Source: Nakamurella alba
Lineage (GTDB): Bacteria > Actinomycetota > Actinomycetes > Mycobacteriales > Nakamurellaceae
Length of the DNA stretch: 64,000 nt
Assembly: GCF_009707545.1 (NCBI RefSeq)
Contig: NZ_WLYK01000005.1
Coordinates: 124,001 to 188,000 of the forward strand
Reading direction: 5' to 3'
Shown here: positions 25,385 to 33,810 of the stretch, piece by piece
Layout of the letters: every line of letters begins with the position of its first letter
Position numbering within the stretch: the stretch's first letter is position 1
Translations under genes and position numbers: made by a program
The notes under the pieces: generated by a model
Seen by the model: the letters and a program-made list of their open reading frames with translations, nothing else
Databases searched by the model: none
What the model was told of the DNA's origin: nothing

Positions 25385-26407
25385 TCAGTCCTGGTGGGAG
25401 AAGGCGGCGTCGAAGGAGGCGGAGGGGGTCTTCCACAGCAGCGAGCGGATGAAGCCGACGGCCTCGGCGGCGCCGTGCAGCCGGTCCATGCCGGCGTCCT
25501 CCCACTCCACCGAGATCGGCCCGGCGTAGCCGATCGCCCGCAACGCCCGGAAGCAGTCCTCCCACGGCACGTCGCCGTGGCCGGTGGACACGAAGTCCCA
25601 GCCCCGCCGCGGATCACCCCAGGGCAGGTGCGAGCCGAGCACCCCGTACCGCCCGTTGGGCCGGCGCAGCCGGGTGTCCTTGCAGTCGACATGGTAGATC
25701 CGGTCGGCGAAGTCGCCGATGAACGCCACCGGATCGATGTTCTGCCACATCATGTGGCTGGGATCCCAGTTGAACCCGAACGCCGGCCGGTGATCCACCG
25801 CCTCCAGCGCACGCACCGAGGACCAGTAGTCGTAGGCGATCTCGCTCGGGTGCACCTCGTGCGCGAACCGCACCCCCTCGGAGTCGAACACGTCCAGGAT
25901 CGGGTTCCACCGGCGGGCGAAGTCCTCGAACCCGCCCTCGATCACCGACGCCGGTACCGGCGGGAACATCGCCACGTATTGCCAGATGCTGGACCCGGTG
26001 AACCCCACCACCGTGTCCACCCCGAGCTGCCGCGCCACCACCGCGGTCTGCTTCAGCTCGTCGGCCGCCCGCTGCCGCACCCCCTCCGCATCGCCGTCGC
26101 CCCACACCCGGGATCCGACGATCGCCTGGTGCCGGAAGTCGATCGGGTCGTCGCAGACCGCCTGGCCCTTGAGATGGTTGGAGATGGCGAACAGCTGCAG
26201 CCCGTGCCGGTCCAGGATCTCCCGACGCCCGGCCAGGTAGCCCGGGTCCTCCGCGGCCCGCCACACGTCCAGATGCTCACCGGAACAGGCGATCTCCAGC
26301 CCGTCGTAGCCCCAGCCGGCGGCCAGCCCGGCCACCTCGTCCAGGGTCAGGTCGGCCCACTGCCCGGTGAACAGGGTCACCGGGTGGGTGGCGGCGTACT
26401 CGGTCAT
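25385..26407 (-). CDS. Sugar phosphate isomerase/epimerase family TIM-barrel protein
   Basis: A 340-residue xylose-isomerase-like TIM barrel (IolE/IolI type). Metal-ligand style motifs are visible at barrel strands: [40 protein letters not shown] (E, H), [13 protein letters not shown] (D, H), VDCKDTRL (D) and [11 protein letters not shown] (E). It probably isomerises or epimerises a keto- or aldo-sugar. It ends a four-gene minus-strand operon and its ATG overlaps the upstream dehydrogenase stop (ATGA). The actual substrate is unknown. Confidence 0.88.
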   Translation of the reverse strand: MTEYAATHPVTLFTGQWADLTLDEVAGLAAGWGYDGLEIACSGEHLDVWRAAEDPGYLAGRREILDRHGLQLFAISNHLKGQAVCDDPIDFRHQAIVGSRVWGDGDAEGVRQRAADELKQTAVVARQLGVDTVVGFTGSSIWQYVAMFPPVPASVIEGGFEDFARRWNPILDVFDSEGVRFAHEVHPSEIAYDYWSSVRALEAVDHRPAFGFNWDPSHMMWQNIDPVAFIGDFADRIYHVDCKDTRLRRPNGRYGVLGSHLPWGDPRRGWDFVSTGHGDVPWEDCFRALRAIGYAGPISVEWEDAGMDRLHGAAEAVGFIRSLLWKTPSASFDAAFSHQD

Positions 26408-27501
26408 GCGGGTCCTTCCGGGAGGGTGACATCGGTGCCGGTGCGGGCGGACTCGAGGACGGCCGCCGTCACCTGTGCGGCTCGCAGGCCGTCGGCGAAC
26501 ACCGGCAGCCCGTCCGGGGCCGCGCCGCGCACCGCGGCGTAGGTGTCGGCGACGAAGGCGTTGAACGCGTCCTGGTAGCCCATCGGGTGGCCGGACGGCA
26601 CGGCGCACAGCCGGGCGGCGTCGGCGGAGAGCTGATCGGCGTCCCGCGGCAGCAGTTCCGAACCGCGACGACGGCCGATCCACACCGTCTCCGGGCTCTC
26701 CTGCTCGAACCGCAGACTCTCCTGCGGCGTCGAGATCTCCACCGTCAGGCCGTTCTTCCGGCCGGCGGCGACCTGGGACACCAGCAGCGTGCCCACCGCG
26801 CCGCCGGCGAACTCGGCGACCGCGGCCACCAGGTCCTCGGTGGCCACCGGATGGCCGCCCCGCTCCGGGTGCACGGTCCGGGTGTGCGCGCGCACCGCCA
26901 CGATCCGGTCCCCGGTGACGAACTCGATCAGATCGACCAGGTGCGAACCGATGTCGCCGAAGGCGCGGGACGCACCGCCGGCCCCCTCGTCCACCCGCCA
27001 GTTGTCGTCGGCGGGGTCCAGCAGCCAGTCCTGCAGGTAGGCGCCCTGCACGGAGAACACCCGCTGCCCGGCGAGGCGGGACCGCAGCTCCCGCACCAGC
27101 GGGTGGAACCGGTAGACGAACGGCACGCTCGTCACCAGCCCGGACACCGCGGCCAGGCCGACCAGTTCCTCCGCCTCGGCCACCGTCACAGCCAGCGGCT
27201 TCTCGCAGACGACGTGCTTGCCGGCGGCCAGCGCGCGGCGGGCGAGGTCGGTGTGCGTGGCGTTCGGCGAGCAGACGTGCACCACGTCGATGTCGTCTGC
27301 GGCCAGCAGGTCGTCGACCGACACCGCACGCTCCGCGCCGACCCGCCGCGCCGGCGCCGCCGCGCGCTCCGGCGAGGACGAGGCCAGCGCCACCACCCGG
27401 CCGAACGACGATCGCACGGCGCGGGAGTGCACATCGGCCATGAAGCCGCCGCCGATGATCCCGACGCGCAGGCCTGCCACCGGCTCAGAGGGTGCGGGCA
27501 T
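26404..27501 (-). CDS. Gfo/Idh/MocA-family NAD(P)-dependent dehydrogenase
   Basis: A 365-residue oxidoreductase. The N-terminal Rossmann domain has [13 protein letters not shown] and the conserved [17 protein letters not shown] with CEKPLAVT (the EKP lysine acts in catalysis). The C-terminal alpha/beta domain has [18 protein letters not shown], containing the D-x-G-x-H catalytic motif. Members oxidise or reduce sugars and inositols. The ATG at 27501 overlaps the end of the upstream dehydrogenase by 17 bp, indicating tight coupling. With the second dehydrogenase and two isomerases it probably forms an oxidation-isomerisation-reduction route for a sugar or cyclitol. Confidence 0.92.
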   Translation of the reverse strand: MPAPSEPVAGLRVGIIGGGFMADVHSRAVRSSFGRVVALASSSPERAAAPARRVGAERAVSVDDLLAADDIDVVHVCSPNATHTDLARRALAAGKHVVCEKPLAVTVAEAEELVGLAAVSGLVTSVPFVYRFHPLVRELRSRLAGQRVFSVQGAYLQDWLLDPADDNWRVDEGAGGASRAFGDIGSHLVDLIEFVTGDRIVAVRAHTRTVHPERGGHPVATEDLVAAVAEFAGGAVGTLLVSQVAAGRKNGLTVEISTPQESLRFEQESPETVWIGRRRGSELLPRDADQLSADAARLCAVPSGHPMGYQDAFNAFVADTYAAVRGAAPDGLPVFADGLRAAQVTAAVLESARTGTDVTLPEGPA

Positions 27502-28582
27502 GCGGGTCCCAGTCCTCCGGCAGGGTCGGCGCGATCTCGACGGTGCTGTCCACCGGGACGACCCGGCGGTCCGCCAGCGCCTCGCCCGCGGACACCATCA
27601 CGTCGAGCACGTGGTAGGCGAGCTCGCCCGGGATACGGTGCGGCACAACGGCCCTGATCGACCTGGCCATGTCCAGCACGCCCAGCCCCCGACCGTCGGT
27701 CGGCCCGGTGAGCGGGATCGACTCCCAGTCCTCCGCACCGGTCCGGCGGATCCGCAGGTCGCCGTCGAACATGTTGGGATCCGGCAACGACAGCGTCGCC
27801 TCCGATCCGGTGATCTCGACGAAACCCGCACGCACCAGCGGGGACTCGAAGCTGAACACGCTCTGCGCCGACCCGCCGCCGGTGAACGAGCCGAGCAGGC
27901 CGACGTGCGTGGGCACGTCGACGGTGAACTCCTCGCCCGCCTTCGGGCCGGACCCGATCACCCGGGTCGGCCGGGCCGTGCCGCCGACGGCCGACACCTC
28001 GGCGAAGCTGCCGAAGATCTGCGCCAGCGTGGTCAGGTAGTACGGACCCATGTCGAACAGCGGCCCGGCCCCGGCCTGGAACAGGAAGGCCGGGTTGGGA
28101 TGCCAGGACTCCGGTCCCGGGGTCTGGAACATGGTGAGACCGGCCAGCGGCACACCGATGTCGCCGCGCTCGATGACCCGGCGGGCGGTCTGGATGCCGG
28201 CGCCCAGGATGGTGTCCGGCGCACATCCCAGACGCAGCCCGGCCGCGGCCGCCTCGTCCAGCAGGCCCAGCCCGCTGGGCCGGTCCAGGGAGAACGGCTT
28301 CTCGCTCCAGACGTGCTTGCCGGCCCGCACCGCGGCAGAGGCGATCTCCACGTGCGCGGCGGGAATGGTGAGGTTGACGACGATCTCGACGTCCGGGTGC
28401 TGCAGCGCCGTCTCCACGCCGCCACTGGTCGGCACGCCGAACTCGGCCGCACGCTCCGCGGCGACCGGCTCGAACAGGTCCGCGACCACGTGCACCTGCA
28501 GGTCCGGGAACCGGGTCAGGTTCTCCAGGTAGGCCTTGCTGATGACGCCCGCGCCGATGACGGCGACACCGACCGGGCTCAT
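27485..28582 (-). CDS. Gfo/Idh/MocA-family dehydrogenase, second copy
   Basis: A 365-residue member of the same superfamily but only distantly similar to its neighbour. It has VAVIGAGVISKAYLENL for NAD binding, VVNLTIPAAHVEIA, WSEKPFSLD (EKP motif) and LFDMGPYYLTTLAQIFG, where the D-x-G-x-x motif has Tyr-Tyr in place of the usual His; the catalytic arrangement resembles dehydrogenases acting on keto-glycosides. The ATG at 28582 overlaps the upstream isomerase stop (ATGA). The two different dehydrogenases in one operon suggest sequential redox steps rather than redundancy. Confidence 0.9.
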   Translation of the reverse strand: MSPVGVAVIGAGVISKAYLENLTRFPDLQVHVVADLFEPVAAERAAEFGVPTSGGVETALQHPDVEIVVNLTIPAAHVEIASAAVRAGKHVWSEKPFSLDRPSGLGLLDEAAAAGLRLGCAPDTILGAGIQTARRVIERGDIGVPLAGLTMFQTPGPESWHPNPAFLFQAGAGPLFDMGPYYLTTLAQIFGSFAEVSAVGGTARPTRVIGSGPKAGEEFTVDVPTHVGLLGSFTGGGSAQSVFSFESPLVRAGFVEITGSEATLSLPDPNMFDGDLRIRRTGAEDWESIPLTGPTDGRGLGVLDMARSIRAVVPHRIPGELAYHVLDVMVSAGEALADRRVVPVDSTVEIAPTLPEDWDPHARTL

Positions 28583-29316
28583 GCCGGCGTACCGGCGCGC
28601 AGGAAGGCGAGCGAGGAGGCGACACCCTCGAAGATGTCGCCCGCATACGCATCGAACTCGACCACCTGGATCGCGGATGCCGGTGCAGCGGCGACGATGT
28701 CGCGGATCGGCAGGGTGCCCTGCCCGGCCGGGACCTGGTCGGCGGTGACCCCGCCGGCCGGCCCGTCCTTGATGTGGATCGCGGCGACCCGGTCTCCGAG
28801 CCGGCCCAGGAGGGCCACCGGGTCCTCGCCGCCGACGGACGCCCAGTAGGTGTCGACCTCCAGCAGCACCGCTGGGTCGAGCAGCCCGGCCAGCACCTCC
28901 AGCGCGGCCACGCCGTCGATGCGGGTCGACAGCTCCCAGGCGTGGTTGTGGTACCCGACCCGCAGTCCCAGCTCGGCGGCGCGACCCGCGGCGGCGTTCA
29001 GACCGTCGGCGATCCGCTGCACGTCGGCGAGATCGGTCCACTGCTCGGCCGGCACGAACGGCTCGACGACCAGCCCGATGCCGAGCCGGCCGGCCGCGGC
29101 GAAGATGGCCTCCTGGTCACCGGACAGCAGGCCGACATGGCCGGACGGTGCGGTCAGCCCGGCGGCTTCCAGGGCCGGGGCGAGTTCGTCCGCGCGGTTC
29201 GCGAAGTCGAATGGTTCCACCTGGTCGAAACCGATGGCGGCGAGCCGGGCGAGGACATCGGAGTAGCCGTCGGCGGCGAAGGCGTCGCGGACGGAGTAGA
29301 GCTGGACGGAGGTCAC
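28579..29316 (-). CDS. Sugar phosphate isomerase/epimerase family TIM-barrel protein, second copy
   Basis: A 245-residue short TIM barrel. Visible barrel motifs are QLYSVRDAF (strand 1), FDQVEPFDFANRADEL, VGYHNHAWEL (His-x-His), LLEVDTYWASVGG (E, D), AAIHIKDG (His, Lys, Asp) and VVEFDAYAGD (Glu). This is the pattern of inosose-isomerase and hydroxypyruvate-isomerase-like enzymes. The GTG start at 29316 has GGAAGGA upstream. It is the first gene of the four-gene sugar operon. A near-palindrome at 29443-29454 is upstream. Confidence 0.88.
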   Translation of the reverse strand: MTSVQLYSVRDAFAADGYSDVLARLAAIGFDQVEPFDFANRADELAPALEAAGLTAPSGHVGLLSGDQEAIFAAAGRLGIGLVVEPFVPAEQWTDLADVQRIADGLNAAAGRAAELGLRVGYHNHAWELSTRIDGVAALEVLAGLLDPAVLLEVDTYWASVGGEDPVALLGRLGDRVAAIHIKDGPAGGVTADQVPAGQGTLPIRDIVAAAPASAIQVVEFDAYAGDIFEGVASSLAFLRAGTPA

Positions 29317-29442
29317 GGTCGGGGGTCCTTCCGGGTGCGTCTGCGGAGCAGCGGCCTGCCGCCCCGGTGCGGCCCGGCGGGCACACCGAGCGCGTCGACG
29401 GTGTCACACCCGACGCCCGGCAACCACTCGAGCCGGGCCTAT

Positions 29443-29454
29443 CGTATCGATTCG
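29443..29454 (-). promoter_or_regulatory. Candidate operator upstream of the sugar operon
   Basis: cgtatcgattcg is a near-palindrome centred on ATCGAT (10 of 12 positions symmetrical), 127 bp upstream of the first gene of the operon. Its form resembles LacI-type operators with a central CG step, but no LacI-family gene is in the window, so binding is only a suggestion. Confidence 0.3.
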
Positions 29455-29478
29455 ACCGCGTCCTTCACGCCATGGTGC

Positions 29479-30681
29479 TCACGACCAACCCGGGGCGTCC
29501 CAGTCGATCCGGTGGTCGGTCATCCACGCCATCCGCTCCGGCGTCACGATGCGCCGGAAGGCGAAGCGCATCCCCGCCTCGCGGAACCGCCGGCCGATCC
29601 GGCCGGGGATCTTCGCGCTGCCGCTGCGGGCGCCGACGGCGACGATCTTCTCCACCCGGGTGCGCCGTGCCCGCTCGTAGGCGGCGAAGGCCGCGGCCGG
29701 GTCCGGATGGTCGCGGAGCGCCTGCGCCAGCACCACCGCGTCCTCGAGCGCCATGGACGCACCCTGGCCGGAGCTGGGCGACGGGGCATGCGCCGCGTCC
29801 CCGACCAGCACGCTGCGCCCGCGCCACCACATCGGCACATGCCCCAGGTCGAAGGTGTTGTCCGCGGCCAGTTCCAGCCGGCCGGCGCGGATCACCTCCG
29901 CCGCCGGGCCGGCGTCCGGCGCGGCCAGTTCCACCAATCGGTCCAGCCAGGCCGCGGCCGGCGTCGCCGCCCGCTCCGCGCGGCTGATCTGCGGCCCCGG
30001 GACGTTGACGAACCACACCACGTCCCCGCCCGGCGTCGGCAGCAGACCGGTGAAGCACCGCGCGCCGAACACGAAGTGCCAGGCGGCCGGGGTCAGCGAG
30101 CCGGCCAGCGGGCTGCCTGTGGTGATCCCGCCGAAGTTGGTCAGCCCGACGTAGCGGGCGGCGGGCGCGTTCGGGTCGATCGCGGAACGGGTCGCCGACC
30201 GGACGCCGTCGGCCCCGACCAGCAGGTCTGCCGACAACTCCGTGCCGTCGGACAGCACCACCGACACCCCGTCCGGGCGCTCCTGCCGCTGCACCACCTC
30301 GGCGCCGTACCGGATATCGGTCCCACGGGCGACCGCTGCATCCGTCAGCACCTGCGCGAGTCGGGTCCGCTGCACCGTGAGCCCGACCAGGCCGTCGGGC
30401 CGGGCGGCACCGAGCGGCAGCTCGCCGAGGGGGCGGCCGGTGGCGCCGATCATGATGTTCGCCCGGGTCGGGACGCCGCACTCCCGGACCGCACCCAGCA
30501 CGCCGAGGGTGTCCAGCACGTCGACACCGTTGGGCGCGAGGGTCAGGTACGAGCCCTCGAGCGGATCCCCGGCCGCCGGCGCCGGGCGGCGCTCCAGGAT
30601 CACCGCGTCGATCCCGATCCGGTGCAGCGCGAGCGCCCCCGCCGGCCCGGCGATCCCTGCACCCATAATGAGAGCCCGCAT
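29479..30681 (-). CDS. FAD-dependent monooxygenase (PHBH/UbiH-type)
   Basis: A 400-residue class A flavoprotein monooxygenase. It has the dinucleotide motif IMGAGIAGPAGALALHRIG, the DLLVGADGVRSATR (DG) motif and the second FAD motif VLVGDAAHAPSPSSGQGASMALEDA. It should hydroxylate an aromatic or polyketide-like compound, or inactivate an antibiotic, with NAD(P)H and O2. No membrane segment is present. ATG 30681 has GAGGG eight bases upstream; GTG 30690 is an alternative. It is divergent from a MarR regulator across a 59-bp gap filled with palindromes, so the MarR protein almost certainly controls it. Confidence 0.9.
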   Translation of the reverse strand: MRALIMGAGIAGPAGALALHRIGIDAVILERRPAPAAGDPLEGSYLTLAPNGVDVLDTLGVLGAVRECGVPTRANIMIGATGRPLGELPLGAARPDGLVGLTVQRTRLAQVLTDAAVARGTDIRYGAEVVQRQERPDGVSVVLSDGTELSADLLVGADGVRSATRSAIDPNAPAARYVGLTNFGGITTGSPLAGSLTPAAWHFVFGARCFTGLLPTPGGDVVWFVNVPGPQISRAERAATPAAAWLDRLVELAAPDAGPAAEVIRAGRLELAADNTFDLGHVPMWWRGRSVLVGDAAHAPSPSSGQGASMALEDAVVLAQALRDHPDPAAAFAAYERARRTRVEKIVAVGARSGSAKIPGRIGRRFREAGMRFAFRRIVTPERMAWMTDHRIDWDAPGWS

Positions 30682-30693
30682 GTCCACCACCCT

Positions 30694-30730
30694 CGATTCG
30701 TACGAAAATCGAATGTTTCGATCATCGAAA
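30694..30730. promoter_or_regulatory. Overlapping palindromes between monooxygenase and marR (operator)
   Basis: Three symmetric elements occur in 37 bp: TTCGTACGAA (30697-30706, perfect), ATCGAA-tgt-TTCGAT (30708-30722, perfect arms) and TTTCGAT-c-ATCGAAA (30716-30730, perfect). The last two overlap by seven bases and share a TTCGAT half-site. This region must hold both divergent promoters, so binding by the MarR protein would repress the monooxygenase gene and its own. A palindromic half-site pair of 7+1+7 suits a MarR dimer. Confidence 0.7.
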
Positions 30731-30740
30731 GGTAGCGAGC

Positions 30741-31196
30741 ATGGCTCCCGGTCGTCAAGCCGCGGTCGACGGTCTCGGCATGGCGATGCAGCGGTACCAG
30801 CGCAGCGTGCAGGCCTTCGACGACGCCGTCGGCCGCCGGCTGGGGCTGAACCCGTCGGCGATGCGCTGCCTGGACCACCTGGTCGGCGGGCCGTGCACGG
30901 CCGGCGAGCTGGCGACCGCCACCGGGCTGCGGCCGGCTGCGACCACGGCCTTGATCGACCGGCTGGTGCAGGCCGGGTTCGTGGAGCGCAGCCCGTCGGA
31001 GGCCGACCGGCGCCAGGTGCTGGTGCGGATGACCGAGGACGGGTACCGGCGGGTCGGCGAGTTCTACGGGCCGCTGGTCGCCGACGGGCAGCAGTTGCTG
31101 CGCAAGCTGACCATCGCCGAGCTCACCGCCATGCGCGAGCACCTGGAGGCGATCACCGCCCTCACCGAGCGGCACACGGACGCGGCGAAAGGCTGA
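30741..31196 (+). CDS. MarR-family transcriptional regulator
   Basis: A 151-residue winged-helix regulator. LNPSAMRCLDHLVGGPCTAGELATATGLRPAATTALIDRLVQAGFVERSPSEADRRQVLVRMTEDG spans the wHTH and wing with the conserved D-R-R-Q wing tip. Helices at both ends form the dimer interface. The start ATG has AAAGG eight bases upstream. It faces the FAD monooxygenase gene and very likely responds to that enzyme's phenolic or lipophilic substrate by releasing the palindromes between them. Confidence 0.92.
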   Translation: MAPGRQAAVDGLGMAMQRYQRSVQAFDDAVGRRLGLNPSAMRCLDHLVGGPCTAGELATATGLRPAATTALIDRLVQAGFVERSPSEADRRQVLVRMTEDGYRRVGEFYGPLVADGQQLLRKLTIAELTAMREHLEAITALTERHTDAAKG

Positions 31197-31205
31197 GGAG
31201 ACCGG

Positions 31206-31739
31206 TCAGTGCCGCCGGGTGCCCCCGGCCAGGAAGTCGTCGTCGTCCAGCGCCAGGGTGAGCGCCAGCAGCGCACCCAGGTAGCTGTACTGCCGCAGCC
31301 CCATCACCAGCCCGGTCGCGGTGTACGTGAACCGGGAGGTCTGCTGCCCGTAGTGCGGCGCCACCTCGGCGAAATGCCGCATGGTGTTGGAGAAGTGCAC
31401 CTCCACCACCGGTTTCGTGGTGTCGTCGAGCGCGTGCCGGGTCGCCTCACCGTAGGTGGTCAGCCCGGCCGGGTTGATGATCCAGCCGTCGACGTCCTTC
31501 GCCGTGGCGTGGATGAAGTCGAGGATCTCGCCCTCGTGGTTGGAGGCGAACGGGGTGACCGTCACGCCGAGATCGTCGGCGGTCCGGCGGACCAGGTCCT
31601 GCAGGTCGGCGAGCGACCGGATGGGCCCGTAGATCTTCTGACTGCGGTTGCCCAGGTTCGGCATGTTCGGGCCGTCGATGACGCCGATACGCCAGCGCCG
31701 CGCGCCGTCGGGACGGAAGGAGTCGAGCACGGTGGTCAT
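31206..31739 (-). CDS. Divergent type II 3-dehydroquinate dehydratase-like protein
   Basis: A 177-residue flavodoxin-like protein related to AroQ. The loop GPNMPNLGNRSQKIYG corresponds to GPNLNLLGxRxPxxYG, keeping the Asn, Arg and Tyr of the active site. SNHEGEILDFIH keeps the second-shell Glu and His. INPAGLTTYG replaces INPGAYTHTS, and VEVHFSN keeps the catalytic His. The part after it (residues ~120-150) is longer and unlike the FR-x-x-S segment of housekeeping AroQ. It is the last gene of a catabolic operon, so a role in degradation of a dehydroquinate-like alicyclic hydroxyketone is more likely than chorismate synthesis. The ATG overlaps the CoA-transferase stop. Confidence 0.75.
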   Translation of the reverse strand: MTTVLDSFRPDGARRWRIGVIDGPNMPNLGNRSQKIYGPIRSLADLQDLVRRTADDLGVTVTPFASNHEGEILDFIHATAKDVDGWIINPAGLTTYGEATRHALDDTTKPVVEVHFSNTMRHFAEVAPHYGQQTSRFTYTATGLVMGLRQYSYLGALLALTLALDDDDFLAGGTRRH

Positions 31740-32740
31740 CCTCCGGTGGAGTGCTGGTCGAGGGCCGGTGCCGGGCCGAGTGGCCGCAGCAGCGCTGCCG
31801 GCAACGGCAGGGACTGCTCACCGGGGAACCGCAGCGCGATCTGCTGCTGCGACGCCGGGTCGTCGGCGGCGTCGGCCGGACCGATGGACAGGTCGAAATC
31901 CTTGGCGAGCACCACGATCTCCGGCACCGTCAGCCGGCCGACGGACTCGTCCAGCCGGGCCCGGATGCGGGAGCCGTGCCGGCGGCGGTCGGTGTACCGG
32001 GCGAGGTCATCGTCGTCGACCCAGTCGTCCCAGCCCAGCGCCCGGCAGAGCCGTTGCCACTGGTGGTCCTCCAGCAGCGCGATGACCACCCGGCCGCCGT
32101 CGGCGGCCCGCAGGGTGCCGTAGGTGGGTTCCGGGCCCGGCTCCAGCGCGGACGGTTTTGCCCGCGCCCAGGCGACGGCGGCGTCCAGCATGCTCAGGTC
32201 CAGGTAGCATCCCTGACCGGCGTGCCAGGCGGCGGTGATGGCCAGCGCGGCGGAGGTGGCGGTGGCCAGGTCCACCCAAGGCACGCCGATCCGGGTGACC
32301 TCCGACCCGCCGCCGAGGATGCCGGCCATCGCCTGCAGCGAGATGTCGTGGGTGGGATGTGCGGCCAGCGGGCCGGTCCGGCCCATGCCGCTGATCGAGC
32401 AGTACACCAGCGACGGCCGGATCCGCTGCAGCGTGGGATGGTCGCAGCCGAGTCGCTCGGTCACCCCGGGCCGGAAGCCCTCGACCAGCACGTCGTGCTC
32501 ACGGACCAGCTCGTACAGCCGCTCCCGGTCCGGATCGGACTTGAGATCCAGCACCACGGAGGACTTCCCGGCGTTGACCCCGGCGAACATCTGCGGATCC
32601 AGCTGCCGGGACGCGTCCCCGGCGGGCGGCTCCACCTTGGTGACGTCCGCGCCGAGTCCGGCCAGCAGCAGGGTGGCGTAGGGCCCCGGCAGCTGCTGGC
32701 TCAGGTCCAGCACCCGCATGCCCTGCAGCGGGGCGCTCAC
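31736..32740 (-). CDS. Family III CoA transferase (CaiB/BaiF type)
   Basis: A 334-residue CoA transferase. It begins LQGMRVLDLSQQLPGPYATLLLAGLGADVTKVEPPAGD, the hallmark N-terminus, followed by VLDLKSDPDRERLYEL and VLVEGFRPGVTERLG. PTHDISLQAMAG includes the catalytic Asp equivalent to Asp169 of CaiB. It is somewhat short for the family (usually ~400), missing some of the C-terminal region. Members exchange CoA between carboxylic acids, and related members (alpha-methylacyl-CoA racemase) epimerise. The GTG start at 32740 overlaps the dehydrogenase stop. The pathway context is CoA-thioester catabolism. Confidence 0.9.
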   Translation of the reverse strand: MSAPLQGMRVLDLSQQLPGPYATLLLAGLGADVTKVEPPAGDASRQLDPQMFAGVNAGKSSVVLDLKSDPDRERLYELVREHDVLVEGFRPGVTERLGCDHPTLQRIRPSLVYCSISGMGRTGPLAAHPTHDISLQAMAGILGGGSEVTRIGVPWVDLATATSAALAITAAWHAGQGCYLDLSMLDAAVAWARAKPSALEPGPEPTYGTLRAADGGRVVIALLEDHQWQRLCRALGWDDWVDDDDLARYTDRRRHGSRIRARLDESVGRLTVPEIVVLAKDFDLSIGPADAADDPASQQQIALRFPGEQSLPLPAALLRPLGPAPALDQHSTGG

Positions 32741-33768
32741 GGGACCAGCACCGCCCGGCCGGCGACCTCCCGCTGCTCGACCGCGCGGTGCGCCGCGGCC
32801 GCCTCCTCGAGCGGGAACACCTTCGCCGGCACCGGTGTCACGGCGCCGGAGGCGACCAGCTCCACCACCTCGGCCAGGTCGCCGGCATCGGCGTGCGCGG
32901 AACCGTGGATCGTCAGCTCCTTGAGGATGGCCAGACCCGGGTCCAGCGGCAGCTGCGCCGGCTCGGTGTTGCCGATCAGCACCAGCCGGCCACGTGGGCC
33001 GAGCGAGCGCAGTGCCAGCGGGAAGGTCGGCCCGCCGGTCAGTTCCACGGCGACATCGGCGCCGCGGCGGCCGCCGAGATCCCCGACGCAGGCGCGAACC
33101 TCGCGGGCATCCGGAGACACCAGCACGGCGTCCGCGCCGAGGTCCTTCAGCGCCTGCTCCTTGCCCGGGGATCCGGTCAGCGCGACCACCTTCGCGCCGA
33201 GGTGCCGGGCGATCTGAACGGTGTGCACACCGACACCGCCGCCGGCGCCGGTGACGAGAACGATGTCGTCCTCACGGGTCCCGGCCCGGCGCAGAGCCCG
33301 GTAGCCGGTGCCCACGGCGCAGGACAGGATGGCCGCGGCGGTGTCCGGGATCGAGTCCGGCACCGGCACCACGTTCCGGGTGGTGGCGAGGACGTACTCG
33401 GCATACCCACCGGGCACGTCCTCGCCGTAGAACCCCTGCCCCTGCCGGCACAGCGTGGTCAGGCCGGCCAGGCAGTCCGGGCAGTGCCCGCACGGGATGC
33501 GCTGGACCAGCGACACCCGGCGCCCGAGCAGGTCCGCGCCGTCGCCCACATCCGGACCGACTGCCTCGACCACACCGGCGATCTCGTGACCGAGCACGGC
33601 TCGCTCGGGCGCACCCAACAGCCCGCGTCGGGCCAGCAGGTCGTGACCGCACACGCCGCACGCGAGCACCTTGATCAGCAGCTCCCCGGGCCCCGGTTCC
33701 GGGACCGGCCGGATGCCCGGCACCAGCACCTCCGGCCCGCCGGTGCCGTCCAGTTCCACGCAACGCAT
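32737..33768 (-). CDS. Zinc-dependent medium-chain alcohol dehydrogenase
   Basis: A 343-residue MDR enzyme. The catalytic zinc site is CGVCGHD with GHEIAGVVE, and structural zinc cysteines are in CGHCPDCLAGLTTLC, so both sites are complete. The NAD domain has VTGAGGGVGVHTVQIARHLGA. It should oxidise a secondary alcohol or reduce a ketone in the pathway. ATG 33768 is preferred because GGAGGAG lies five bases upstream; GTG 33774 would overlap that site. It lies in the operon MFS-ADH-CoA transferase-dehydroquinase-like. Confidence 0.92.
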   Translation of the reverse strand: MRCVELDGTGGPEVLVPGIRPVPEPGPGELLIKVLACGVCGHDLLARRGLLGAPERAVLGHEIAGVVEAVGPDVGDGADLLGRRVSLVQRIPCGHCPDCLAGLTTLCRQGQGFYGEDVPGGYAEYVLATTRNVVPVPDSIPDTAAAILSCAVGTGYRALRRAGTREDDIVLVTGAGGGVGVHTVQIARHLGAKVVALTGSPGKEQALKDLGADAVLVSPDAREVRACVGDLGGRRGADVAVELTGGPTFPLALRSLGPRGRLVLIGNTEPAQLPLDPGLAILKELTIHGSAHADAGDLAEVVELVASGAVTPVPAKVFPLEEAAAAHRAVEQREVAGRAVLVP

Positions 33769-33810
33769 GTCCACTCCTCCTGCCGTACAACAGATTCCCG
33801 AGCAACTGCG

